DNA of 64,000 nucleotides from an uncultured Monoglobus sp. (GTDB lineage Bacteria; Bacillota; Clostridia; Monoglobales; Monoglobaceae): contig CANRHV010000003.1 of assembly GCA_947630505.1 (NCBI GenBank), positions 1 to 64,000 on the forward strand. Reading direction: 5' to 3'. Positions 1 through 8,700 of this stretch are shown here, piece by piece. Both the position numbers and the translations under genes were made by a program. Position 1 is the stretch's first letter. Each line of letters begins with the position of its first letter. The notes under the pieces are model-generated. The model was not told where the DNA came from and made no database searches. It was given only the letters and a program-made list of their open reading frames with translations.

Positions 1-2190
1 CCGGCAGTCTGCTCGGCGTCGACCGCGGTCGCGTCGTGCGACACGGACAAGAGGTGGCTCATAGGCGGCGGGATAACTCTCGCCGACGGGGAGAAGATCG
101 TCGTTGACGAGGCGGTGTACAGCGAGCTGTTTTTCAAAAAATTCTCGGATAAGTTTTATGACTATGTATATGTGGGCAGTGAGACAACTCCGCCCGAGGA
201 TGTTGTGAAAGGAAAGATCGTTATCTCTGTTTTGAACAGCGGAATAACAAGCCGGTATCTTTTAGATTGCGGCGCCATTGGAATGATGTTTGTGGAAAAC
301 GACGAGATCGACGGCAGACTGCATACCGTGAGCGACGAAATACCCGGTTTGGTGGTGCGCAAGTCCTACGGCGAAAAGCTGATAAACGCCGAGGACAAGC
401 GGCTTAAGACCGACGCGGAAATATGCACTCTCTACGAGGAATTTCCCGATGCGGGAATATCCTATTTCAGCAACTGGGCGACATTCTCAAATCTTGAGCT
501 AAAGCCCGAGATCACCGCGCCGGGCGGCAATATTCTTTCGTCGGTCAACGGTGACGAGTACGAAAACAATAACGGCACGTCCATGGCGGCTCCGCAGATC
601 ACGGGCGCTATGGCGCTAATGAGCGATTTTGTCGAAGCGGAATATCCCGAGACAGCGGGCGCGGACAAGGTCGCGCTTATGGAAAATATTTTGATGAGCT
701 CGGCGAAACTTTTTTACAGTGACGAGGAAAAGACTCTCCCATTGTCGCCGCGCAAGCAGGGCGCGGGACTTGCGAATTTAAAGGACGCGCTGACGATCCC
801 CGTGATCTTAAAGGGCGACAGCGGCAAATCAAAGCTGAGTCTGGGCGATATGCTCGGCGATGAGATAACGCTCAATTTCACAGCCGAGAACCTGACCGAT
901 CACGACGTGACCTACGACGATATATCGGTTTGCGCGCTCACCGACGGATATGAAAGCAAAGACGGCGAAAACATGATCTCGGATTCGGTGCCGCTTGATA
1001 TTACTGCGGTCGAAAAGCCCGAAAGCGTGACAGTTCCCGCAAACGGCGAAACAGAGGTAAGCGTAAAAATAATCTTAAACGGCGAGCAGACAGCGGCCAA
1101 TAAAGAGATTTTCACAAACGGATTTTGGGTCGACGGATATATAACCTTGAGTGCGAAGGACGGCTCGGTGACAAAATCGAGCATGCCTTACACGGGTTTT
1201 TACGGCGACTGGACAGCCGCTGACGCGTTTTCTCCCTCGTATTTTGAAGAAGGCGGCAGCGCCGCGAACGGTTATATCGGATACAATTCGGATGTTCTCG
1301 GCACAAACTTGTTTATGAGCGGCGACGAGGATAAAAGCGAGTATGAAAGTGAAAGCTATGTGGGCATATCGGGCCTGACCGACACGGGATATTGGGTAAG
1401 GGTGCGAATGCTGCGCGCCCTCGTTGACACGGTCTTGACCGTCAAAGACTCGGGCGGCAATGTCGTGTATGAGAAAAAGCGTAACGACGGTCTGTGCCGC
1501 CAGCTCGAAAGCAATGATTACTTTGAGAATATTTCGCTGGATGGGCTCGGTCTTCCCGAAGGCGACTATACCGCAGTGCTGTCAGGCAATTTCGTGTACG
1601 GCGACAAAATCAAGACCGAGGAAAAAACGTATAAGTTTTATATCGACTCCGAGCTGCCCGAGATCAGAGATCCGAGGATCTATGAAGAGAACGGAAAAAA
1701 GTATGCGTCGTTTGAGGCGAGCGATAACCGCTATCTGATGGGCGCCGCGGCGAACGACGGAGAGAATACGGTCAGCGCGGCGGTCAAGGCCCAAAAAGAG
1801 GCGGAAATAACTCTTGATATAACAGATTTGAATGAAGATACACTGGAATTTTCGGTAAGCGATTATGCCTATAACGCGTACGATTTCAAGATCGGCGGGG
1901 TAAACGCCGAGATAACCGACAGCATCACGGGCGGCGGCAGCGCCGCGTTTATCGCGAGCGTCGCCAACAACTCCGCGGATGCCGACGCGGATGTTATGAT
2001 GGCGATATATGACAGTGACGGCGTACTGATCGGCGCCGACGTGCAAAACGCGTTTATAAACAGCGGCGAGAAGATCTCGCTTGCCTTCAGCTTTGAAAAC
2101 GCGCCGACCGCGGCCGAGGCACGACTCTTTATCTGGGAGCACGACAAACTGACCCCGCTGTGCGACCCCGTGATATTCACCGGATTTTGA
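1..2190 (+). CDS. S8 subtilisin-like serine protease, 5'-truncated by window edge (tandem copy 1)
   Basis: The reading frame is open from base 1, so this is the C-terminal part of a secreted subtilase whose start lies left of the window. Its first codons match residues around 350 of the downstream copy at 2301-5540. Visible parts are a protease-associated (PA) insert (about bases 85-410), the catalytic Ser in NGTSMAAP (codon 580-582), an Fn3-like region and a C-terminal beta-rich module ending near LFIWEHDKLTPL. The Asp and His of the triad would lie upstream and cannot be checked. It is near-identical to copy 2 over most of its length, but differs strongly in the PA segment (bases about 226-350), which in this family can influence substrate access. 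Likely an extracellular peptidase. Confidence 0.93.
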   Translation, partial: PAVCSASTAVASCDTDKRWLIGGGITLADGEKIVVDEAVYSELFFKKFSDKFYDYVYVGSETTPPEDVVKGKIVISVLNSGITSRYLLDCGAIGMMFVENDEIDGRLHTVSDEIPGLVVRKSYGEKLINAEDKRLKTDAEICTLYEEFPDAGISYFSNWATFSNLELKPEITAPGGNILSSVNGDEYENNNGTSMAAPQITGAMALMSDFVEAEYPETAGADKVALMENILMSSAKLFYSDEEKTLPLSPRKQGAGLANLKDALTIPVILKGDSGKSKLSLGDMLGDEITLNFTAENLTDHDVTYDDISVCALTDGYESKDGENMISDSVPLDITAVEKPESVTVPANGETEVSVKIILNGEQTAANKEIFTNGFWVDGYITLSAKDGSVTKSSMPYTGFYGDWTAADAFSPSYFEEGGSAANGYIGYNSDVLGTNLFMSGDEDKSEYESESYVGISGLTDTGYWVRVRMLRALVDTVLTVKDSGGNVVYEKKRNDGLCRQLESNDYFENISLDGLGLPEGDYTAVLSGNFVYGDKIKTEEKTYKFYIDSELPEIRDPRIYEENGKKYASFEASDNRYLMGAAANDGENTVSAAVKAQKEAEITLDITDLNEDTLEFSVSDYAYNAYDFKIGGVNAEITDSITGGGSAAFIASVANNSADADADVMMAIYDSDGVLIGADVQNAFINSGEKISLAFSFENAPTAAEARLFIWEHDKLTPLCDPVIFTGF

Positions 2191-2193
2191 CGC

Positions 2194-2247
2194 CGTCTGC
2201 CTCGCCCCTTGGGGAGAGGTGTCAGGCGAAGCCTGACGGGAGGGGTT
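2194..2247 (+). repeat. Dispersed hairpin repeat, copy 1
   Basis: The unit has two stem-loops in a row: CCTCgCCCC-tt-GGGGaGAGG and GTCAGGC-gaa-GCCTGAC, closing with GGGAGGGGTT. The same unit follows the second protease and recurs at 5628, 28156 and 30271. It sits between the tandem proteases and may also end transcription of the first one. Confidence 0.8.
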
Positions 2248-2300
2248 AACGTAGTGACTAGCAAATATCGATTATATTAAATTCCGAAAGGACGGATTTT

Positions 2301-5300
2301 ATGAATAAAAAGATAATCTCGGCAATTTTGAGCGCGCTGCTGCTTTTCGGAGCGCTAAACATGCCCGTGCTGGCCGATGACGAAAAAGTTACGCTTATCG
2401 TCGAGACCGAGGGCGCTCCGCTTTTAGGAGCCAAAGAGGCCGCTTTGATGGGCGCGTCAGAATTTTTAAAAACCGACGAGGCCAAGCAGACCGAGGCGCG
2501 GCTATTGAGCGCGCAGGATAAAGTCAAGTCGGCGGTAAAAAGGCGCTCGGGAGCGGACGCCGACAAGGGCTTTACCTACACAAGCGTTTTTAACGGATTT
2601 TCGATGGAAGCCCGCGAGAGCGATATTGAAAAAATAAAGTCGACAGACGGCGTCAAAAACGTGTATATATCCGAAACGGTAGATATCCCCGATCCGCCCG
2701 CCTCGGACGAGGAAAGCGCACCCGGTTTCGGCGCGCAGATGATGAACGCGCAGGCGATGTACGACAAGGGCTATAACGGCAGAGGGCAAGCCGTGGCGAT
2801 CATAGACGCGGGATGCGACGTCAGTCACGACTTTTTTGCAGCGAATATTGAAGATCCGAGGCTGTCCAAAAGCGACATAAGGAATTATATCAAAAACAAC
2901 GAGCTTAACGCGAAGGCTGAGGCAAATCAGGTTTACAAAAACGCGAAGATCCCGTTCGCCTATGATTACGGTGACAGTGACGCGGATGTGTATTACGCCG
3001 AAATGACGCACGGCACTCATGTGGCGGGTATAGCGGCGGGCAAAAACGGCGTGTTTGAGGGAACGACATTCTCCGGCGTCGCGCCCGAGGCTCAGCTCGT
3101 CTTGATGAAAGTCGCCGACTCGAAAGGCAACGCGGAGGACTCCGTTATCATCGCCGCGATGGACGACGCGTCAAAAATGGATGTGTGCGCGGTCAATTTG
3201 AGCGTGGGTACCACGTTTTCGGATTCTACGATGTACACAACCGCCTGCGATAACCTGAGAAACGCGGGGATAGCGGTCATATGCTCCGCGGGAAACGATG
3301 AGAGATACGCCGAGACCGCCGAAAACCCGGATTACAGCTACAACAACTATCCGGCGTCCTGTTCCGCGTCGACCGCGGTCGCGTCGTGCGACACGAACAA
3401 GAGGTGGCTTATAGGCGGCGGGATAACGCTCGCCGACGGGGAGAAGATCGTCGTTGACAAGGCGGTGTACAGCGAGCTGTTTTTCAAAAAATTTTCGGAC
3501 AAATTTTATGACTATGTGTATGTGGGCAGCGAGACAGCTCCGCCCGAGGATGTTGTGAAAGGAAAGATCGTTATCATTGATATGAACAGCGGAATAACAA
3601 GCGGGTATCTTTTAGATCGCGGAGTCGTAGGCCTGATAATAGCGGCGCCCGATGAGCGTGACGGCATAGTGCATACCGCGAGCGATGAAATGCCGGGTCT
3701 TATAGTGCGCAAGTCCTACGGCGAAAAACTGATAAACGCCGAGGACAAGCGGCTTAAGACCGACGCTGAAATATGCACACTATACAGTGAATTCCCCAAT
3801 GCTGGAATATCCGATTACAGCAATTGGGCGACCGGTTCAAATCTTGACCTAAAGCCCGAGATCACCGCGCCGGGCGGCAATATTCTGTCGTCGGTCAACG
3901 GCGACGTATATGAAAACAAAAACGGCACGTCCATGGCGGCTCCGCACATTACGGGCGCTATGGCGCTCATGAGCGGTTTTATGGAGGCAGAACACCCCGA
4001 GACAGCGGGCGCGGACAAGGTCGCGCTTATGGAAAACATTTTGATGAGCTCGGCGAGCCTTTTTTATAGTGACGAGGAAAATACGCTTCCCGTGTCGCCC
4101 CGCAGGCAGGGCGCGGGCCTCGCGAATTTACAAGACGCGCTGACGATACCCGTGATACTGAAAGGCGGCAGCGGTAAATCAAAGCTGAGCCTGGGCGACA
4201 TGCTCGGCGATGAGATAACGCTTAATTTCACAGCCGAGAACCTGACCGATCACGACGTGACCTATGACGATATATCGGTTTGCGCGCTCACCGACGGATA
4301 TGAAAGCATAGATGGCGAAAACATGATCACTGACTCGGTGCCGCTTGATATTACTGCGGTCGAAAAGCCCGAAAGCGTGACGGTTCCCGCAAACGGCGAA
4401 ACGGAGGTAAGCGTAAAAATAACCTTAAACGGCGAGCAGACCGTGGCGAATAAGCAAATTTTCACAAACGGCTTTTGGGTGGACGGATATATAATCCTGA
4501 GCGCGAAGGACGGCTCGGTGACAAAATCGAGCATGCCCTACACGGGATTTTACGGCGACTGGACAGCCGCTGACGCATTTTCTCCCTCGTATTTTGAAGA
4601 AGGCGGCAGCACCGCGAACGGATATTTGGCATACGGCAATTCTATTTTGGGAACGAATATATTTGCGGACGCAGCCGAGGATCAAAGCGAATATGAAAGC
4701 GAAAGCTACGCGGGCATATCCGGCTTAAACAACAGTGACTATAAGATAAATGTGCGAATGCTGCGCAGCCTTGTTGACACGGTCTTGACCGTCAAAGACT
4801 CGGGCGGCAATGTTGTGTATGAGAAAAAACCGGACAACGGCCTGTGCCGCCAGATCGAAAGCAATGATTACTTTGAGGAAGTTTCGCTGGATGGGCTCGG
4901 CCTTCCCGAAGGCGACTATACCGCGGTCCTGTCAGGCAATTTCGTGTACGGCGACAAAATCAGGACCGAGGAAAAGACGTATAAGTTTTATATCGACTCC
5001 GAGCTGCCCGAGATCAGAGACCCGAGGATCTACGAGGAGAACGGCAAAAAATATGCGTCGTTTGAGGCGAGCGATAACCGCTATCTGATGGGCGCCGCGG
5101 CAAATGACGGAAACAATACGGTCAGCGCGGCGGTCAAAGCTCAAAAAGAGGCGGAAATAACGCTTGATATAACGGATTTGAATGAAGAAACACTTGAATT
5201 CTCGGTAAGCGATTATGCCTATAACACATACGATTTTAAGATCGGCGGTGTAAACGCCGAGATAACCGACAGCATTACGGGCGGAGGCAGCGCCGCGTTT

Positions 5301-5540
5301 ATAGCGAGCGTCGCTAACAACGCCGCGGATGCCGACGCTGATGTTATGATGGCGATATATGACAGTGACGGCGTACTGATCGGCGCCGACGTGCAAAACG
5401 CGTTTATAAACAGCGGCGAGAAGATTTCGCTCGCCTTCAGCTTTGAAAACGCGCCGACCACAGCCGAGGCACGGCTCTTTATCTGGGAACACGACAAACT
5501 GACCCCGCTGTGCGACCCAGTGATATTCACCGAATTTTGA
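2301..5540 (+). CDS. S8 subtilisin-like serine protease, secreted (tandem copy 2)
   Basis: Complete 1079-residue subtilase. A signal peptide (residues 1-25, ending PVLA) is followed by an I9-type propeptide (about 28-125) and the S8 domain, with Asp169 (IIDAGCD), His237 (HGTHVAG) and Ser544 (NGTSMAAP). A PA insert occupies about 380-485, an Fn3-like region about 617-750, and a C-terminal beta module about 985-1079 that resembles the end of the GH5 enzyme at 48407. This order is that of cell-envelope proteinases of the C5a-peptidase type, but I see no LPXTG motif or SLH domain. The ATG follows AAAGGA at a normal distance. The gene and its flanking hairpin repeat are duplicated (see 1-2190). 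Likely role: extracellular protein degradation; the substrate is unknown. Confidence 0.95.
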   Translation: MNKKIISAILSALLLFGALNMPVLADDEKVTLIVETEGAPLLGAKEAALMGASEFLKTDEAKQTEARLLSAQDKVKSAVKRRSGADADKGFTYTSVFNGFSMEARESDIEKIKSTDGVKNVYISETVDIPDPPASDEESAPGFGAQMMNAQAMYDKGYNGRGQAVAIIDAGCDVSHDFFAANIEDPRLSKSDIRNYIKNNELNAKAEANQVYKNAKIPFAYDYGDSDADVYYAEMTHGTHVAGIAAGKNGVFEGTTFSGVAPEAQLVLMKVADSKGNAEDSVIIAAMDDASKMDVCAVNLSVGTTFSDSTMYTTACDNLRNAGIAVICSAGNDERYAETAENPDYSYNNYPASCSASTAVASCDTNKRWLIGGGITLADGEKIVVDKAVYSELFFKKFSDKFYDYVYVGSETAPPEDVVKGKIVIIDMNSGITSGYLLDRGVVGLIIAAPDERDGIVHTASDEMPGLIVRKSYGEKLINAEDKRLKTDAEICTLYSEFPNAGISDYSNWATGSNLDLKPEITAPGGNILSSVNGDVYENKNGTSMAAPHITGAMALMSGFMEAEHPETAGADKVALMENILMSSASLFYSDEENTLPVSPRRQGAGLANLQDALTIPVILKGGSGKSKLSLGDMLGDEITLNFTAENLTDHDVTYDDISVCALTDGYESIDGENMITDSVPLDITAVEKPESVTVPANGETEVSVKITLNGEQTVANKQIFTNGFWVDGYIILSAKDGSVTKSSMPYTGFYGDWTAADAFSPSYFEEGGSTANGYLAYGNSILGTNIFADAAEDQSEYESESYAGISGLNNSDYKINVRMLRSLVDTVLTVKDSGGNVVYEKKPDNGLCRQIESNDYFEEVSLDGLGLPEGDYTAVLSGNFVYGDKIRTEEKTYKFYIDSELPEIRDPRIYEENGKKYASFEASDNRYLMGAAANDGNNTVSAAVKAQKEAEITLDITDLNEETLEFSVSDYAYNTYDFKIGGVNAEITDSITGGGSAAFIASVANNAADADADVMMAIYDSDGVLIGADVQNAFINSGEKISLAFSFENAPTTAEARLFIWEHDKLTPLCDPVIFTEF

Positions 5541-5543
5541 GGC

Positions 5544-5598
5544 CGTCTGCCTCGCCCCTTGGGGAGAGGTGTCAGGCGAAGCCTGACGGAGAGGGGTT
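5544..5598 (+). repeat. Dispersed hairpin repeat, copy 2
   Basis: Almost identical to the unit at 2194-2247 and at the same distance after the protease stop codon, so it was copied with the gene. It carries the CCTCgCCCC/GGGGaGAGG and GTCAGGC/GCCTGAC stems and ends GAGAGGGGTT. Confidence 0.8.
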
Positions 5599-5627
5599 AA
5601 CATAGGTACTAGAGAATAGTGACTAGG

Positions 5628-5682
5628 AACCCCTCTCAGTCTGCGGACAAGCCGCAGCCAGCTCTCCCCAAGGGGCGAGCCT
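5628..5682 (-). repeat. Dispersed hairpin repeat, copy 3, inverted
   Basis: Reading leftward this is a further unit: GCTCGCCCCTTGGGGAGAG, a different internal stem (CTGCGG/CCGCAG), then GAGAGGGGTT. It faces the copy at 5544-5598 about 30 bp away, so the pair could fold into one long cruciform or hairpin between the convergent protease and SLH genes. Confidence 0.75.
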
Positions 5683-5716
5683 GACCCTGCGACCATAGTA
5701 TCCCAAATATAGAAAT

Positions 5717-5738
5717 GCGGCGCCGTGTAAGGCGCCGC
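5717..5738. terminator. GC-rich hairpin between convergent genes
   Basis: Stem GCGGCGCC, loop GTGTAA, stem GGCGCCGC. It is followed rightward by GCTCATTTTT, and there is no clear T-run leftward. It lies between the stops of the second protease and the SLH gene and probably ends transcription from one or both. Confidence 0.5.
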
Positions 5739-5772
5739 GCTCATTTTTAGAATATTAGAATATAACAGCAAG

Positions 5773-8700
5773 TTATACTTTTAATCTGTCGATCATTGTC
5801 ACAAACTCTGCGCGGGTTATGCTTGCCGCGGGTGCCAGCGTGCCGTCGGGATAGCCGTTCATAACTCCGGCTCCGCAAGCCCACTGTATCGCGGGAACGG
5901 CATAGTCGTTTATGTCGCCCGCGTCGGTGAAGCTCAGGATGTTCGTGTCCTCGCCAACCGATACGTCAATGCCCTTATACTGCATGTATCTGTAGAGTAT
6001 TGCCGCGGTCTGTTCTCTCGTAACGTTTTGATCGGGCTTAAAGGTGCCGTCCTCAAAACCGGTCACTATGCCGTTTTCGGCCGCCCAGGCCACATACGGA
6101 GCGTAATACATGCTCGCGTCAACGTCGCCGAATGAGCTTCCGGATGACTGCGCGTTCTCCATGCGTCCGACTATCGTCACGAGCATTCCGCGGGTCATCG
6201 TCATTTGAGGTCCGAACTCGGTGTCGCTGATACCGTTTACAAGGCCCTTGCTGTAGGCCGAATTTACCGCGTCATAGAACCAATCCGTGGTATTAACATC
6301 GGTAAACGGCATTCCGCCGGTCGTCTGAGGAGTTGTTGTTTCAGCGGGAGCCTGCTGAGAGGATGTATCTGTGGGAGCGGGCGTTGACGTCGCGCTCGTG
6401 CTTGAGGAGAACGTGCTGCCGCCGCCTCCGCCGCCGCCACCGCCGCCGTAGCTGCCGGTGCCGGAGGACGTGAGCGAGCCGAGCGTCAGCTTTTTCACAT
6501 CTTCTCCGCTTGCGTCAACATAGGTCTGTTTTTCATCATTGTAAGATACCGAGGTTCCGTCGGATGTTGTTTTAACGCCGCTGAACTTCGCGTAGATCGA
6601 AGCGGCGGTGCCGCCCTCCGCGGTAAACTTACTGGTGCTGTCCATGCTGACATTAATGGTCGAAGTCTCGGCCTCAAAGGGCTCGAATCCGTAGGTTGAG
6701 GCTGTGTCGCCTGTCGCCGAGGCGTTTATCGAGCTGTTGTTTGAGAGCTTGATCGTGCCGTATGCGCCCTGATCGTCATGATAGAGAACAAGTCCCGTCG
6801 CGCGCTTTGTGCCCGACGTTGACGCCGAAGCGTCCAGACTTGAGTAGTCTTTGATCTCAAGGTTATGCACGCCGCAGCCTATGCCCATGTGCTCGCCGCC
6901 AACCTCGCATACCGCTGTGACGTGAGCTGAGCCGTCGAGCGTGAGCTTTGTGGGTATATTGAGCGCAAGACCTATGCTGCCCGATACCGAGTCTCCCGCG
7001 TAAGCGTTTACCGTGGTTCCCGAGATGCTCATGTCACCGTAGGATATGATTCCGCAGGAATATCCGTCATTGATTTCATCGAATCCGCCGACGGACTCGT
7101 CATATACCGCGTTTCCGCTTCGAGCCGTGAGCGTTCCGCTGCCTTTTATCTCAACGCCTTCGGCTATGAGACCGTAACTGTTGGTGTTTCGGACATTGCC
7201 GCATGTCACCGTAAGATTTCCGTCTATTTCGAGAGTGTTGTCGCCCGAGCAGTAAAGCGCCGCGGCTCCATCCGTATATTTTTCCGGCTTGTCAAATCCC
7301 GAATACGCGCTGTAGATCATGGGACTCTCTCCCGCGGGAACATAAAGCGTCGTGCCCGGGCTTAAGCAGAGACCGTCCTCGCGGTTTGTGACAAATTTGA
7401 AATCCGATGTGAGCGTCAGCGTTTTTCCGTCGCAGGTCGCGCCGGGCATCTCGATCGGGTTTCCGAGTTCTTTGGTCTCGTAGTCATATCCGTCATAGAG
7501 CTTGCCTGTCTCGCCGTCAAAGTAGAGCAGATGATTCACGGGCTTGATCGCGTCGGTAAACTTAACGCTCTCAACAGGGGTGTCCGTGCCGGGTATGACA
7601 TATGTAAAGCCGTCATATTCAACCTCGCCTTCATAATCGCCGCTCGAGCCGGTAACGGTAACGCCGTCCGAGCCGCTCGCGCCCCAAACAGCCGAGCCTT
7701 GACCGGTCGCGGTGACAGACGAATTGTTCATCGCGGTGATCGTCGCCTTGCCGTCTTCAAAATTCCCTGTCTCGGCGTCGTAGATCCATGCGGTTATGCC
7801 CGGAGCGTCGTCATCATCGGGAGCGTCCGCGAAGTTGATCCTGTCAGCGTGAGCCGATATTACCGCGTTATCCTTGGTCGTGACATAGCCGGGGAATTCT
7901 TCATTGTTTCCGTAGATCACTATGCCGCCTTCCGCCTCGATAAATGATGTGCCCTCCGCTGTGATGTTTCCGCCGTTCATTATCATGATCGCTTTTGAGT
8001 TTTCGCAGCGGCTTGTGTCAAGATGAGAGCTGCCTTTCATCTCAATGCCCTCTGCCGCGACACCGCAGATCGGGGAATTATTCTCTCTGACCTCCGGAGC
8101 GACAGAGAAGGCGGATACGTTGACCGTGCCGTCAAAAATGAAATTTTTGTTCGACATCATTCCGTATGAGTAACCCGTGCCGGTTTTTTCATAGGCTGTA
8201 ACATCTCCCGAGCCCTTTATCGTCATATCATCATATGAGAATATGCCCACAACATTAGTGGCGCTGTCGCCGAAGCCGTAAGCCGCGGCGAGCAAGCGTC
8301 CGTCAATTTCCAAGGTGTTGCCGCCTTCTCCGCCCAGCGCGAAAGTCATTTCGGACTCGGCAGTCGGAGACGCCGCTAAGGCGGCAGTCTTGCCTTCGGG
8401 CACCTTTACCGTAACGCCTTCGCCGATCCTGAGGGCGCCGCTGCTGCTTGACTCGAACACAACATTGTCAAGTGTGAGAACGCTGCCGTCCGCGCTCATT
8501 CCTTTGGGAATCTCCTCGGCGGAAAGTGCCTCGCCGTCCTTATTGTTTTTGCGAAATCCCGCCTCGGCGTCATAATATATGCTGTAATCGGCTATCAGTG
8601 CGGCTGTGAACTCCACCATGTAATCCACACTGCCGTCAGAGCGAATGTAACCCGCTTGATCCTTATCAAATGTAACGCTGTCATCCGCCTGACTGCCTTT

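Noticed and set aside
4932..5771. Long antisense ORF (279 codons) over the protease end, with a shorter parallel at 1582-2142
   Set aside because: Mirror frame of the protease gene; its presence in both copies follows from the duplication. No ribosome binding site and no recognisable protein features.
6415..6450. CCGCCGCC-rich run resembling a short tandem repeat or CRISPR-like sequence
   Set aside because: It encodes the poly-Gly linker of the SLH protein. No CRISPR array was seen anywhere in the window.
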